A stretch of 64,000 nucleotides of DNA. It comes from Toxorhynchites rutilus septentrionalis. Lineage: Eukaryota; Arthropoda; Insecta; Diptera; Culicidae. The translations under genes were made by a program, and so were the position numbers. The notes beneath the pieces are model-generated. The model searched no databases, had not been told where the DNA came from, and saw nothing but the letters and a program-made list of their open reading frames with translations. Location: contig NC_073744.1 in NCBI RefSeq assembly GCF_029784135.1, positions 35,230,061-35,294,060 of the forward strand, in the 5' to 3' direction. Every line of letters starts with the position of its first letter. Position 1 is the first letter of the stretch. Of the stretch, positions 12,026-21,787 are shown piece after piece.

Positions 12026-12096
12026 AATAAACCTGTTCTTGAAAAGAGCCGTCGAGCCGCTCAAATGAGCCGGCTCTTTTCAAGAACAGGTTTATT
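12026..12096. repeat. Perfect 25-bp-arm hairpin
   Basis: aataaacctgttcttgaaaa plus gagcc (12026-12050) is exactly reverse-complemented at 12072-12096 around a 21-nt GC-rich loop. It lies just inside the left TIR of the hAT-type element. Confidence 0.9.
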
Positions 12097-12328
12097 CGGA
12101 TATGTAAAGAATGGAAGACGTAAAAAATAAGGTTTAAAACAATAATCAGTGCAGAGAAAAGTAAAAATATTACTTTACTGAAGGTTTTCTCTGATATATT
12201 TCCATCACAATGATCATCTTTATTTTTTTATTTATAAACATTATCTTTTCAATGTTATAGTCTACGACATCTTTCACTGCAAACTTGTGTTGCTTTCGGA
12301 AAAACTCACAATATTTTCAAAAAAAAAA

Positions 12329-13349
12329 GGGTGGGCTATATCTATGATATAACCGCAAGGTTGACGTGGGACTACCTTCGCTTAACAATCATTTGTTTGT
12401 ATTGATTAAATTTTTTATTTAATGGCACGATTTCCGAATTCAATTGAATTCAATATATTTGCTTTGTGAGTAAAAAGATTGTATAATGTCATGTGAGATC
12501 AATGCATGCATTCTGATAGATTATGTACTTCGTTACAAGTAAATTTTATGACAGTTCTTTTACGTTTGGTATGATGACATCGTGGTTTTGAAGTCTGTGT
12601 TAGATAAACACATTCCTGTCGGAACAAAAATGCCCCCGATTTGCATGTATTTGCAAATCCGACTTCTCCGGACACCTTCGTTTAGAATTCTGTAATAGGT
12701 AAACACATTTCAGCCGGAACAAAAATGTATTTGCAATGCCAATTTCCCCACGTTCCATGTATTTGAAGTCTGTGTTAGGGAAACACGTTTCAGTCTGAAC
12801 AAAAATTCTCTTGACTTACATGTATTTGCAATGCCAATTTCCCTACGCTTCATGGATTTGAAGTATGTGTTAGGGAAACACATTTCAGTCGGAACAAAAA
12901 TACCCCCGACTTGCATGTATTTGCAAAGCAGATTCACCCAGGCACATTGATTTGAAGTTCGTGTTAGGGAAACACAGCTCGGTTGGAACGAAAATACCCC
13001 CTACTTGCATGTATATTTGCTATGCGGATTCCCATAGGTACATTGATTTTGAAGTCTGTGTTCGGGAAACCGCTAATCGGGCCAATCAAAACTAGGCAGT
13101 TAAGGCGTTTAAATAACGCTTGACATTTCACAGTTATTCAATTGTTTATCTAATGCAAAATAACATTCTATTAATTGCGATGGAAGCGTAGAAATATTCC
13201 GTATCAATTGATGCAAACATCTTTCCTATCCAATAAGAAATTTTCAAGTTATAAGCATTTGGAATCTTTAATTTTTTCCTGCATGTTCTGTGTTTCGGTT
13301 TTCATTTTACTCCCATATACTCCGGTTAGACGTAGTCCCACGTCAAAAA
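12329..13349 (-). mobile_element. Palindrome-ended Helitron-like element, family A, with 90-bp minisatellite
   Basis: Minus orientation. The 5' end is the complement of GACGTAGTCCCACGTCAAAA (13329-13348). The 3' end has hairpin GGCTATATC-TAT-GATATAACC (12334-12354) and gacgtgggactac, abutting an A-run at 12319-12328. The first 300 bp from the 5' end match 16877-17150, 31058-31345 and 61350-61587 (shared words such as cttgacattt and cagttattcaattgtt). Nested inside the hAT-type element. Confidence 0.65.
12590..13065. repeat. 90-bp minisatellite, about 5-6 units
   Basis: Repeated words are gaagtctgtgttagggaaac, acatttcagtcggaacaaaa and tgcatgtatttgcaatgcc, with a period near 90 bp. Units diverge by several per cent. 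Related to the arrays at 9525, 15780 and 31370. Confidence 0.8.
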
Positions 13350-13889
13350 GATGGAGCCGCGGAGGGATAGATTTCCTTTCATTCCACCAAAACGAAGGGT
13401 CGCTTAGTCTCAGCAAATGTGGTTTCGCTAAATGTTTATCTACAATAGGTGTTGCAGCAACTTTTGGATCATGTGAGGATCGAAGATTGCCAACCAATGC
13501 ATCAAACTCCTCCCATATACATGATAGCGCTTCCATCACCAACGATTTGTGGTAGTTTCGTAGATGTGTATTCTATGTATCTCATGTTTAGCATCCTTAT
13601 CAAGGACTGGTGTGCATAGTTGTACTTTCTGTTATCCCCAGAACCTTGCTGATTGAAGCGAGGATCTAGCAGTATTTGTAAGGCTACTAATTCGTCTGAC
13701 TCAAGATTTGCAGATCGCTTTCCAAGCTCCGAAATCAATTCATACAGAGCTTTTTTATAATCACTAGAACTGATTTCATATAATGTTGATCATGTCGAAT
13801 TATTAGTCGGGAGAATATAGTAGTTTTCGATAACGACACAGTTTTCTCCCCGTTTTATATCCCAAACGTTTTTAAAATATTCCGGAATG

Positions 13890-14515
13890 GAATGTTTTCA
13901 TGATAAACTATATTATATTAGTCAAATCATTTCATTCGATACCCATATGCGGGTTGGATTTATCATAAATAAATGTGATTTACTAGTCAAACCCGTTCAT
14001 CTGATACCCATATGATTAGATTTTCAGAAGAAATGTAGTTTGCCATTTCGTAACGGTCGCCATTTTAGATTTACATTTTTCAAGATAACTGTGTTCTACT
14101 AGTCAAGTCCTTTCATTTGATACCCATATTGATGAGGTTTAGGCAAAATATGTAGTCTGTCATTTTCTAACGGCCGCCATATTGGATTTCCATTTTACAT
14201 AAATAACTGTGTCCTACTAGTCAAGTACTTTCATTAGATACCCATATTGTGGGGGTTTTGAAAAAAAAATACATATTTCGCCATTTTGGGGTGGCGGTCA
14301 TTTTGGATGTACATGTTTCATAAATAACTATGATCTAGTAGTCGAGCCCTTTCATTTGATACCCATATTGATGGGGTTTTGACGAAGTTAGTTGTCTGCC
14401 ATTTTGTAACGTCCGCCATCTTGGATTTCCATTTTTCATAAATAACTGTGTCCTGCTAGTCAAGTCCTTCCATTAGATACCCATGTTTATGGGGTTTCGA
14501 GAAAATATGTAATCC
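13890..14515. repeat. 125-bp tandem satellite, about 5 units
   Basis: Each unit carries ctagtcaagtcctttcattt, gatacccatattgatgggg, a cgccattttgtaacggccgc block and catttttcataaataactg. A diverged fragment occurs inverted at about 27460-27545. Confidence 0.85.
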
Positions 14516-14545
14516 GCCAAAATTTACATACATACAAACAGTTAA

Positions 14546-14935
14546 CACTTTCAACGCCCCGTCACCCAGATATTGGTGACAATTTCCTCGTTCAAATTTA
14601 ATAGGATTTTAGAAAGGAATTTGATAGAATAGGCTCCTAAGTGTAACTATAGGATATGTAGAAAAATAATAAAATTATAACCATATTATTATAATGTTTA
14701 TACTGCACTTTTTATTCATTTATAGTGCGGATGGTTTGTATGGCAGATTTTTGCAAAACCCATATAATATGACTTTGGCACGTGTTATTGTCGTCAATTC
14801 ATCTTCAAATTAAATAAAATATTGCTAGATCATGTAAAAGTTGTCTACAAACTAAGTTTGATCTTCATTTAATAATTTATCCGCAAGTTGGGCTCCTCAA
14901 AAAACTTAGAAAAGCCGCTTTGGGCGACGAACGTG
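14546..14935. mobile_element. TTAA-flanked MITE (390 bp)
   Basis: TTAA at 14542-14545 and 14936-14939. The left end CACTTTCAACGCCCCGTCAC pairs imperfectly with the complement of the right end, CACGTTCGTCGCCC. Likely piggyBac-type, no coding capacity. Confidence 0.5.
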
Positions 14936-14989
14936 TTAAATGAAACCGCTTAGAAAGCAGCATTGGAAACATATATTTCTTCCGCACTA

Positions 14990-15310
14990 CCGCAAGCCAC
15001 GGTTCGTCAGAACGAGCGTACGATTCGCGGTTCTTTATCAATAAGCCGGCTTTTAAAAGAAACACGGTTCTTTTACGAACCGCTGTCCTTTTTTGAACCA
15101 TGGTTCTCAAATGAACGGCTCTTCAATGAACCGCGGTTCAAAAAGAGCCACGGCTCATAAAAGAACCGTGGGTCTTTTTTGAACCGTGGTTCATTCAAGA
15201 GCCGTACATATAAGAGCCGTTCATTTGAGAGCCGCGGCTTATTTTTAAAGAACCGTGGATCGTACGCTCTTTCTGACGTACCGGCTCAAATAAGCGGCTC
15301 GTGAGCGCTC
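14990..15310. repeat. Dense array of GAACCG/GAGCCG inverted half-sites
   Basis: About twenty copies of gaaccg, gagccg or their complements occur at roughly 12-15 bp spacing, many forming GAACCGYGGTTC-type palindromes (for example near 15128 and 15181). It lies against the right TIR of the hAT-type element, where subterminal transposase-binding motifs are expected in hAT elements, but is unusually long. Confidence 0.75.
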
Positions 15311-15559
15311 GCCCATCTCTAGTCTAAGGAGATGGAATCTGCTGCAGGAGGATGTAAACTTTTGATCAGTATTAAATGTATCAAATACGCAATCCCACAC
15401 ACTCTACTCGTCTACCTTCTCAGGTTTTAAAAAAACAACTCTTCGTCCCGCGATCAAAGTTCGATATAGAGTACCCGCGATGAATAACGGAATATATCGC
15501 CGGGGCGATTGGTTTTACAGTCAACTCTCTACCGTCGCGATTGGATTTCGATAAAAAAA

Positions 15560-16241
15560 TTGTAAGGGGTTATACCTAGGACACGACCGCATATTTTCGA
15601 CGTAGAACTACGAAATTATATTATGGAATCCACTTGTTTACCACTTTGAATATTATTTTTTTATCCTTTTACGTTCGATAGGATGCCTAGGACTACCAAA
15701 TATTTCAATTATTGCACATCTCAAGTTTACGTAGTTCTCGAACCGCGAAGGATTTTCCCAGGCTTCTCAGTACAAAGCGAGTACAAAAGTACACCACACC
15801 AAAAATTACCCCTGACTTGCATGTTTTGATGAAGCGGATTCCCCCAGGCACATTGATTTTCCGTGTTAGGGAAACACAGCTCAGTGGGAACAAAAATACC
15901 CTCGTCTTGCATGTATATTTGCAAAGCGGATTTCCACAGGTACATCGATTTTGAAGTTTGTGTTGGGGAAACCGTAAATCGGGAAATTAAAACTTGGCAG
16001 TTAGGGCGATAACGCTTGACATTTTACAGTTATTCAATTGTTCATCTCATGAAAAATAACATTTTATTAATTTTGATAGACGCACAGAAATAATTCCTAT
16101 CAATTGATGATTCGATTGGTATGCAAATCATGAGAATTCGTTCACAGTGAAAATAGTTATTAACGTTAACTTTATTTCATAAAAACGTGACCTGTTTTCT
16201 GATTTGGCACCCTTCCTGAAAGACGTAGTTCTACATCAAAA
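15560..16241 (-). mobile_element. Palindrome-ended element, A/B hybrid
   Basis: The 3' end at left has an eroded hairpin (GGTTATACC-TAG-GACACGACC, 15568-15588) and gacgtagaactacg at 15599-15612, beside an A-run. The 5' end is the complement of GACGTAGTTCTACATCAAAA (16222-16241). The outer 120 bp (ctgatttggcaccctt, aaaacgtgacctgttttc) is family B. Just inside, from about 16110 leftwards, the sequence switches to family A (aacgcttgacattttacag) with two minisatellite units at 15790-15970. Confidence 0.6.
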
Positions 16242-16269
16242 TACGTGCGATAAATAATAGAATATATAG

Positions 16270-16865
16270 CCGGTCCACTTAGTTTTACAGATTTTTCTTC
16301 TCAGGTTTCCTAAGTATAATCTCTGCCGCAACCGTTGTGACTCATGATATTTTTAGATTTTTGACTCATCTAGTAGCCGATAGTTTACGTTTACTTAATC
16401 TAATCACTAACCTTAGTGAATCCTGATTCTTACCCTTCCCCCACTAACAACTATTGCTTCCATGATAATCGCAAGGGAAGCATGCTATGGAGGCGACCTT
16501 TTTGTCCGCAAATATCATACTAACATTCCTTCCCTTCCCCCCGGTGACTGAAAGGACGTGGCCGGCGTCATTATCGGCTATCCAAAGCTAGAATCACCGA
16601 AACTTGCACAATGAGGGTGGTTTGCTACACCCAAGCACCATTCAGTGTGTTCTTTGTGCAAATTCGCTAGTTCAGATCAATCACGGAGAGCAACTACGAA
16701 GCGTACAGTTTACTCTAGCTCAAGCTCTCAGACATAGACGACAAAATACAAATCAAACACCTCATATTTAAACACTCCAAACAATCACAAACTGATGCCA
16801 GTTTTCCTTTAGGAAGTGCACCTCATTGCTGCAATGAACCATCAATTTCATATCGTCAATACTAT
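16270..16865. other. Unassigned sequence between two palindrome-ended elements
   Basis: Contains cytosine-rich runs (cccttcccccactaac, ccttcccttccccccggtga) but no reading frame or repeat I can match elsewhere in the window. It may be the 3' untranslated part of an unidentified retroposon, which is a guess. Confidence 0.25.
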
Positions 16866-17398
16866 GGAATGGGATTTTTTGACGTAGGACTACGTCTAAC
16901 CGGAAGATATAGGGGGTGAAATGGAAATCTAGGCACTGAACAAGTAGGAAAAAATGCAAGATTTGGAACGCTTATAACTCGAGCATTTCTCAATCGATCG
17001 CAAAGGTTTTTGCATCAATTGATAGGAAATATATCTACGCAACTATCATAACGAATAACATTTCATTTTTCTTGAGATAAATAATTGAATAATTGTGAAA
17101 TATCAAGCATTGTCAAAATGCACTATGTGCCCATTTTTGATTGGTCCATTTTGTGCTCCTCAAATCGTACCGACCAAAACGGGCAACCAGAGCAGCAGCG
17201 AAATAGAATGAAGCACGATTGGAAAGGAAAAAGAAAAAAATGAACGAAACATTGGTCGCAGTCTCACACATGCGTAATTCTCGAGCCAGCCAGTCAGCTT
17301 AAAAATCCTCGCTCCGCTGCCGTAACGATCATTCTCATTCAAACCGTACACCACATCGGTTCGCATCACAACACAACAACAAACCAACCCAAGCAGCC

Positions 17399-17612
17399 AT
17401 GTCTGGACATGGTAAAGGAGAAAAAGTGAAGGGAAAGGCAAAATCCCGCTCGAACCGTGTTGATCTGGAGTTCCCCGCAAGGGTAGCTAGGCCGAGCGCG
17501 TTAGTACCAGTGCACCAGTCCACCTAGCCGGCGTTATATAGTTTCGGCCGCCGAAGTGATCGAGTTAGCTGGCAAAGCTGCTCACGACGATAAGAAAACC
17601 TGCATTCAGAAC
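17399..17612 (+). pseudogene. Histone H2A pseudogene, copy 1
   Basis: ATG at 17399 opens MSGHGKGEKVKGKAKSRSNR, the near-exact start of histone H2A. A deletion of about 24 bp removes the GRIHRLL codons, and later sequence still follows H2A (CGCAAGGGT, GAGCGCGTT, gcaccagtccacctagccg, gaagtgatcgagttagctgg). A TAG replaces the Tyr of the N-Y-A-E motif, and a 1-bp deletion follows near the E-Y-L region. Similarity ends about two-thirds through the gene. The 5' leader (aaccgtacaccacatcgg) resembles that of copy 2. The product would be the core nucleosome protein; this copy cannot make it. Confidence 0.9.
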
Positions 17613-18042
17613 AGAACACATTCAGTTCGGTGGACATCAAGACAACAGGCAGTTGCAGCGAATGGCGAGTGGCAAACGCAATCGCAAAACGGCATCAGGT
17701 AGCAGAAGGCAAATCCAGAACAAGGCGGCATCGAGGACGTTCGAAATGGTTTTTTTTTCAAAACCACGAGTACTAAGTTTTATAAATTGGAACCATTCCA
17801 TAAAACAAGGCGCTTTTCATGGTCATTAAACCTTCCAAAAAAGAGTTTAGGAAATACAGTTCAATGCTTTCTAAAACATTATCCAAAATAATAATAAAAC
17901 ACAAATTGATTTTTTCATAATTTGTTTGCCAGGATCTGATGAGTATGTGAATTTGGCAGTTGTTCTGAGCTTATTGATAGTTGGGGACTTTCCTGATTAT
18001 TCAATTTTCATCAATTCTTAAATTGTTTCCAGATTGAAAGTA

Positions 18043-18262
18043 CAGTAATTTACAATTAGTTCGACATTTAGCTAATTGGACGAACATGTAATGCGACTTA
18101 TTTAGTTGGACATTTTTGTAAACATAGAGATCCAAATTATGACCCCACATTGAAAGTCGATACTGTACCACTGTCATCGCAAATGTTCAATTACAGGTTA
18201 AAATCGCCTCCAATGCGACACTGAGTGGTGCTTCGGCACGTCGCATTGAAGGTAATTTACTG
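18043..18262. mobile_element. TA-flanked MITE (220 bp), copy 1
   Basis: CAGTAATTTAC at 18043 is mirrored by GGTAATTTACTG ending at 18262, with TA on both sides. A 236-bp inverted relative lies at 45977-46212, and a right-end remnant lies at about 18970-19008 in the second H2A unit. No coding capacity; Tc1/mariner-type by its TA target. Confidence 0.75.
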
Positions 18263-18264
18263 TA

Positions 18265-18395
18265 CAACATGTCACAAAGCTGGATGGGAAGAAATTTTCC
18301 AACTGTGAAAGCTGTGGCGAGTGGCAACAAATCGCTAAACAGGAAGGTTTAGCCGAACAAGATGGGGATATCGAGTGATAACAAAACAATAAACT
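18265..18395 (+). repeat. Segmental duplicate of 19000-19128
   Basis: caacatgtcacaaagctgga and aaacaggaaggtttagccg recur about 735 bp downstream after copy 2 of H2A. The duplicated unit includes H2A, the end of the MITE and this trailer, so the two H2A units arose by tandem duplication inside the element. Confidence 0.8.
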
Positions 18396-18594
18396 CTTTA
18401 GATTGAAGATAATTTTGTGATCCTGGAAAGGACCCTTTTTAGCCTGCTTGTGAATCCAACGAGCGAAGAAATCGTAATGAATGTATTTTTTTGCCATCGC
18501 TCCCTTTTAACGCTCATTCGTTCGTCTCGTTGGATTCGCCCCTCTGGCTGAGTCTGCCGATTTGTCTCTATCCTGTGAGTGTGTACCGCTAGAG

Positions 18595-18600
18595 TATAAA
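18595..18600 (+). promoter_or_regulatory. TATA box of H2A pseudogene copy 2
   Basis: gagtataaaacac lies about 75 bp upstream of the first recognisable H2A codons. That spacing suits a histone gene promoter and indicates capture of genomic DNA with its promoter rather than of an mRNA copy. Confidence 0.6.
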
Positions 18601-18668
18601 ACACGCGGACCCCAAAAAAATATCTTATTTTCTTTCAAACCGTAAACCCGTGTGGTTGTACGGCATCG

Positions 18669-18908
18669 GCATCGTGGACGTAACAAAGGAGGACAAGTTA
18701 AGGGAAAGGCAAAGTCCCACTCGAACCGTGCAGGTGTGCAGTTCCCTGTTGGTCGCATTCACTGATTGCTCCGCAAGGGTAACTAGGCCGAACGGATTGG
18801 TGCCGGAGCACCAGTATACCTAACAGCGATTATAGAGTTTCGGCCGTCGGAGTGCTCGAGTTGGCTTGCAAAGCAGCTCACGACAATCAGAAAACCCGCA
18901 TTAAGAAC
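18669..18908 (+). pseudogene. Histone H2A pseudogene, copy 2
   Basis: The start codon is lost (atcgtggacgtaacaaagg), then codons for [21 protein letters not shown] are intact, followed by TGA where Arg is expected. KGN-TAG-AERIGAGAPVYL follows. The TAG at the Tyr codon, the Met-to-Ile change and the 1-bp deletion are shared with copy 1, so both descend from one already broken H2A. This copy keeps the GRIH segment that copy 1 lost. Confidence 0.9.
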
Positions 18909-19141
18909 AGAGCAGTTTCGGTTCGGCGCTCATCAAGGCAACAATTAGTTTCAGTGAGTGGCAAAGTGTTTCTCCGGCACGTCGCATTAAATGTAATTTA
19001 CTGAACAACATGTCACAAGCTGGATGGGAAGAAATTTTCCAACTGTGAAAGCTGTGGCTAGTGGCAAACGCAATAGCTAAACAGGAAGGTTTAACCGAAC
19101 AAGATGGGAATATCGAGTGATAACAAAAACACAACACCAAA

Positions 19142-19157
19142 GGTTCTTTTCAGAACC
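19142..19157 (+). terminator. Histone mRNA 3' stem-loop
   Basis: GGTTCTTTTCAGAACC is an exact 6-bp stem with 4-nt loop of the metazoan replication-dependent histone type (consensus GGYYYTTTTCARRRCC, bound by SLBP). It lies about 230 bp after the last recognisable H2A codon of copy 2, with a suitable acaacaccaa leader. A decayed counterpart (aaaggaccctttttagcc) lies near 18426-18443 behind copy 1. Confidence 0.8.
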
Positions 19158-19342
19158 CCCAACATGTTCATAAAGAGTAAACAGTAAACTAATCCATTTT
19201 TCAGGTAGATAGGTAGGTATTCACGTAGGAGAAGAAAATAAAACAATATATTTAAAATATATATTTAACAAAAACTGTCCCCTTTGTATAGTCCTACGTC
19301 ACTCCGGTTATGTCCCCGACATTACCCACCCGTCTTTTTTTC

Positions 19343-20640
19343 ATTGCAGACTATTCTTTAGAGATATTCAATACCTCAAAAGATACATCCGTCCCTATTT
19401 AAGATCTCACCAGATGATCGAATCAAACAGCTCATACCGTCAGTAATAAGTATCAATTTTCCTCTCCTTTGCCAGAGAAAAAAATAGTCTATGGAAGTAA
19501 ACAATAAAACTTCCTGTCCCTCCATAACCCAATTCACACTAGTGATTCCTTCCCGGGAGCGGCAAACATTGCGATACTGTTCTGGAGCCTGGTTGGCGTT
19601 TCAATTTTCCCCATTTTCCTTTTCTGTCTTTCTAGAAATATTTACCGTTTTACGATCATGTTATTTTATTGACGCGTTCACTTCATTTACGGACAGCTCA
19701 TTTTCCATTACCCTCATCATCGGCTTCGCTTCCTGACAACGGCAACCCGCCGGCGTGTACAACAAGGAATTGTTTGTTTTGATAAATGTACCCGCATCAC
19801 ATAAAACAACATTCAAAACAACACACCATGTGTGCGTGTGTGAATCGAAATGCAGAAGGAGAGCAGGAGAGTTGAAAACAAATCCAGGGAAAAAGGCAAT
19901 ACCCAGCAAGACACAAACGGAACCCAGAGGGGGCCCAAAAATTTATGGTGAGACCTCGTTCTCTTTTTTTTGCTTCCGATGAGCCTTCCCATCTGTGCTG
20001 TGTTCAATCCATCGTGTTGTCGTCATCCCGAAAGGTATATGGCCACATTGCACGAAATCGCAAACGAATTGGGTTTTGCGGGTGAAATAATACTGAACGA
20101 CCACACGGCCCTACGGAACCCAGGAACAGGTCTCGAATTCCGAATAAGTGAGCCATGTGCGTTTGTGGTTTTCTTTTTTCCAGCCTCTCGAATCAACAAA
20201 ATTTCGAGAATGACGAACGATGCCTCCGCCGCATGAAATTTGTGGGCTTGTTTGTTTTCCAGGAGCAGTGTTTGTGAGTGTGTTTTTCTTCCCATTTTTT
20301 ACCGTAAGGGATGGCATCGATAGGGCCAGGTGTTGCTGTGTTCCAAACGAGATAATAATGCTGGTGCTGCCGGCGGCAGGTATACGAGAGCGAGGCTGAT
20401 CAATGAGCCTTCGGGAATTCCGGGATTGCGGTACAGATATGGCGGAGTGCTTTCGAAACGGCCTTCCGGGGCCATTATTTAGTGATTGTTTCCGGCTAGG
20501 CGCTTGCAGGGAGTGACGGTTGAATTGAAACCTGTTTCTATTTGGATCTAATTCGTGTGTTTATTGTCTTAATTTGTGCACCGTTTGCGGTGCTGTTCGC
20601 TGCTCGGATCCAGAAGGAAGAGTAATTCCTACAGCGGAAT
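19343..20640. other. Single-copy non-coding tract
   Basis: Moderate GC and no match elsewhere in the window. Open frames of 60-90 codons occur on both strands, with no domain signature. Nothing assignable. Confidence 0.45.
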
Positions 20641-20814
20641 AACGAACTCGGTTTAATTGAACTATTTTGTAAAGATCACATCTCTGTTCTTTAGGTATGT
20701 TATGTAAATGAAAGCTAAAAAACTAATAAAATCAATAAATACGAAAACGAAATCCATTTTTTTTTTTCAATGAAAACTAGGTAATTGACTTTAATTTGAT
20801 ATGTGTTTGATATG

Positions 20815-21245
20815 TTGTAATCGATGAACACCAGGTAAAGGGACTCCTGGAATTTATTTATCTGTTCAATAATATTATGCAGGGTAGCAATGTGGTCATT
20901 ATAGGCCCTACCAGCTCTAAATCCTGCCTTCTATCTTCTCTTTGACCCGATTGAAGATTGTCTGTCATAGAACTTTAAGAACTACCCAAGCAGCATGATG
21001 CCTCGTCAGTCGTCGCATTCAGTCAGGCCCCCTTTCATTTGGACCTTAATAATTCTGTCCTGCATCCAGTCAGCCGGAAATGTTGCGGTTTCCCAGATAT
21101 TTACAAATAAATGATGCAAGATCCTTGCGGACAGTGCGGGGTTAGCTTTGAGCATCTCGGCTGATGTGTGATCGACCCCCGAAGCTTTGTTGGATTTTAT
21201 GCCTTTGATTGATGTTTCTATCTCTCGTAATGGCAGCGCTTCTTT
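20815..21245 (-). pseudogene. Non-LTR reverse-transcriptase fragment
   Basis: Minus-strand reading gives the start of an RT domain: SNKASGVDHTSAEMLKANP, then ETATFPADWMQDRIIKVQMK, RGIMLLG and KAGFRAGRAYNDHIATLHNI, ending near LYLVFIDY, the beginning of the catalytic FIDF.KAFD motif. Two stops interrupt it and the palm domain is missing. The style (KA.GVDHI.AEMLK, WRGI.LL, QAGFR.GR) fits RTE/BovB- or CR1-like LINEs; the clade is uncertain. At the low-coordinate side it joins a fragment of the 6862-7853 element interior. Confidence 0.65.
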
Positions 21246-21254
21246 GGTGACTGG

Positions 21255-21400
21255 TTGTTTGCGGGTCGATCGTCTCCTATGTATCCGGGCTTACCGGGCT
21301 ATGCTTGCGAGAATCCACCGCTTCCGACGGCGGGCGACTCGAATTACGTCACCTCGCCGGAAAAAAATATTCCAAAGGCCGTGTTCATTCCTGAAAATGC
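21255..21400 (+). repeat. Unidentified repeat, paralogue of 29550-29690
   Basis: TTGCGAGAATCCACCGCTTC and CACCTCGCCGGAAAAAAATA match TTGCGAGAGGCCGACGCTTC and GACCTCGGAAAAAAATATTC at 29558-29655. Both can be read in one frame (CENPPLPTAG..TSPEKNI and CERPTLQTAG..LTSEKNI). I do not recognise the family. A 24-bp direct repeat (aaatattccaaaggccgtgt) occurs at 21366 and 21423. Confidence 0.5.
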
Positions 21401-21444
21401 TCTTATATATATTATATATATAAATATTCCAAAGGCCGTGTTCA

Positions 21445-21487
21445 TTCCGTTTACGTATTGCTCTTAAAGAGCAATACGTAAACGGAA
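21445..21487. repeat. Near-perfect 43-bp palindrome
   Basis: ttccgtttacgtattgctct plus t (21445-21465) is exactly reverse-complemented at 21467-21487 around a single A. Confidence 0.95.
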
Positions 21488-21671
21488 GGCATATAAGCTG
21501 TTAATTTTCAAAAATGTATCACCGAAATCTCCCGCATCATTTTCTAATTTTCGCATTACAATTTTTCATTTTACTGCGTATTTCTGTTGTTGTATTGAAT
21601 AAATCTTATTTATTAACAGAGAATTCACCAAAACTTATAACCTGATTTGTCAGATTTTTTTTTCATTTTTT

Positions 21672-21752
21672 CATTCGGGTAAACGTTGCATTCGGGTGAA
21701 TGTTGCATCCGGATATTTGTTACATTCGGGTTAACGTGTTTCGGGCAAATGT
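21672..21752. repeat. Short tandem repeat of gttgcattcgggt type
   Basis: About four to five imperfect 16-18 bp units with the core cattcgggt(g/t)aa. Confidence 0.6.
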
Positions 21753-21787
21753 TACAAAACCGAATCCAATGTTTTCGCTTCACGCAA

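Larger units (their letters stand above)
11974..15321. mobile_element. hAT-type element, 3.35 kb, composite, 8-bp TSD
   Basis: TAGAGATGGGC at 11974 is mirrored by GCCCATCTCTA ending at 15321. GTCTAAGG flanks exactly at 11966-11973 and 15322-15329. 8-bp duplications with this TIR type fit the hAT superfamily. The interior holds no transposase but contains a 25-bp perfect hairpin, a palindrome-ended element, a 125-bp satellite array, a TTAA element and a GAACCG/GAGCCG array. It has acted as a landing pad, or grew by accretion. Confidence 0.75.
16877..19334 (+). mobile_element. Palindrome-ended Helitron-like element carrying histone H2A pseudogenes
   Basis: The 5' end is a T-run plus the perfect palindrome GACGTAG-GA-CTACGTC (16881-16896), followed by about 270 bp of family A sequence. 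The 3' end has GTCCTACGTC (19291-19300) and hairpin GGTTATGTC-CCC-GACATTACC (19306-19326), and stops at the T-run 19335-19342. In place of the minisatellite seen in sister copies it contains two H2A pseudogenes, one MITE and a duplicated 120-bp segment (18265-18395 and 19000-19128). No Rep/helicase. The boundary pairing is inferred, since no other 5' or 3' end of this family lies between. Confidence 0.6.
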
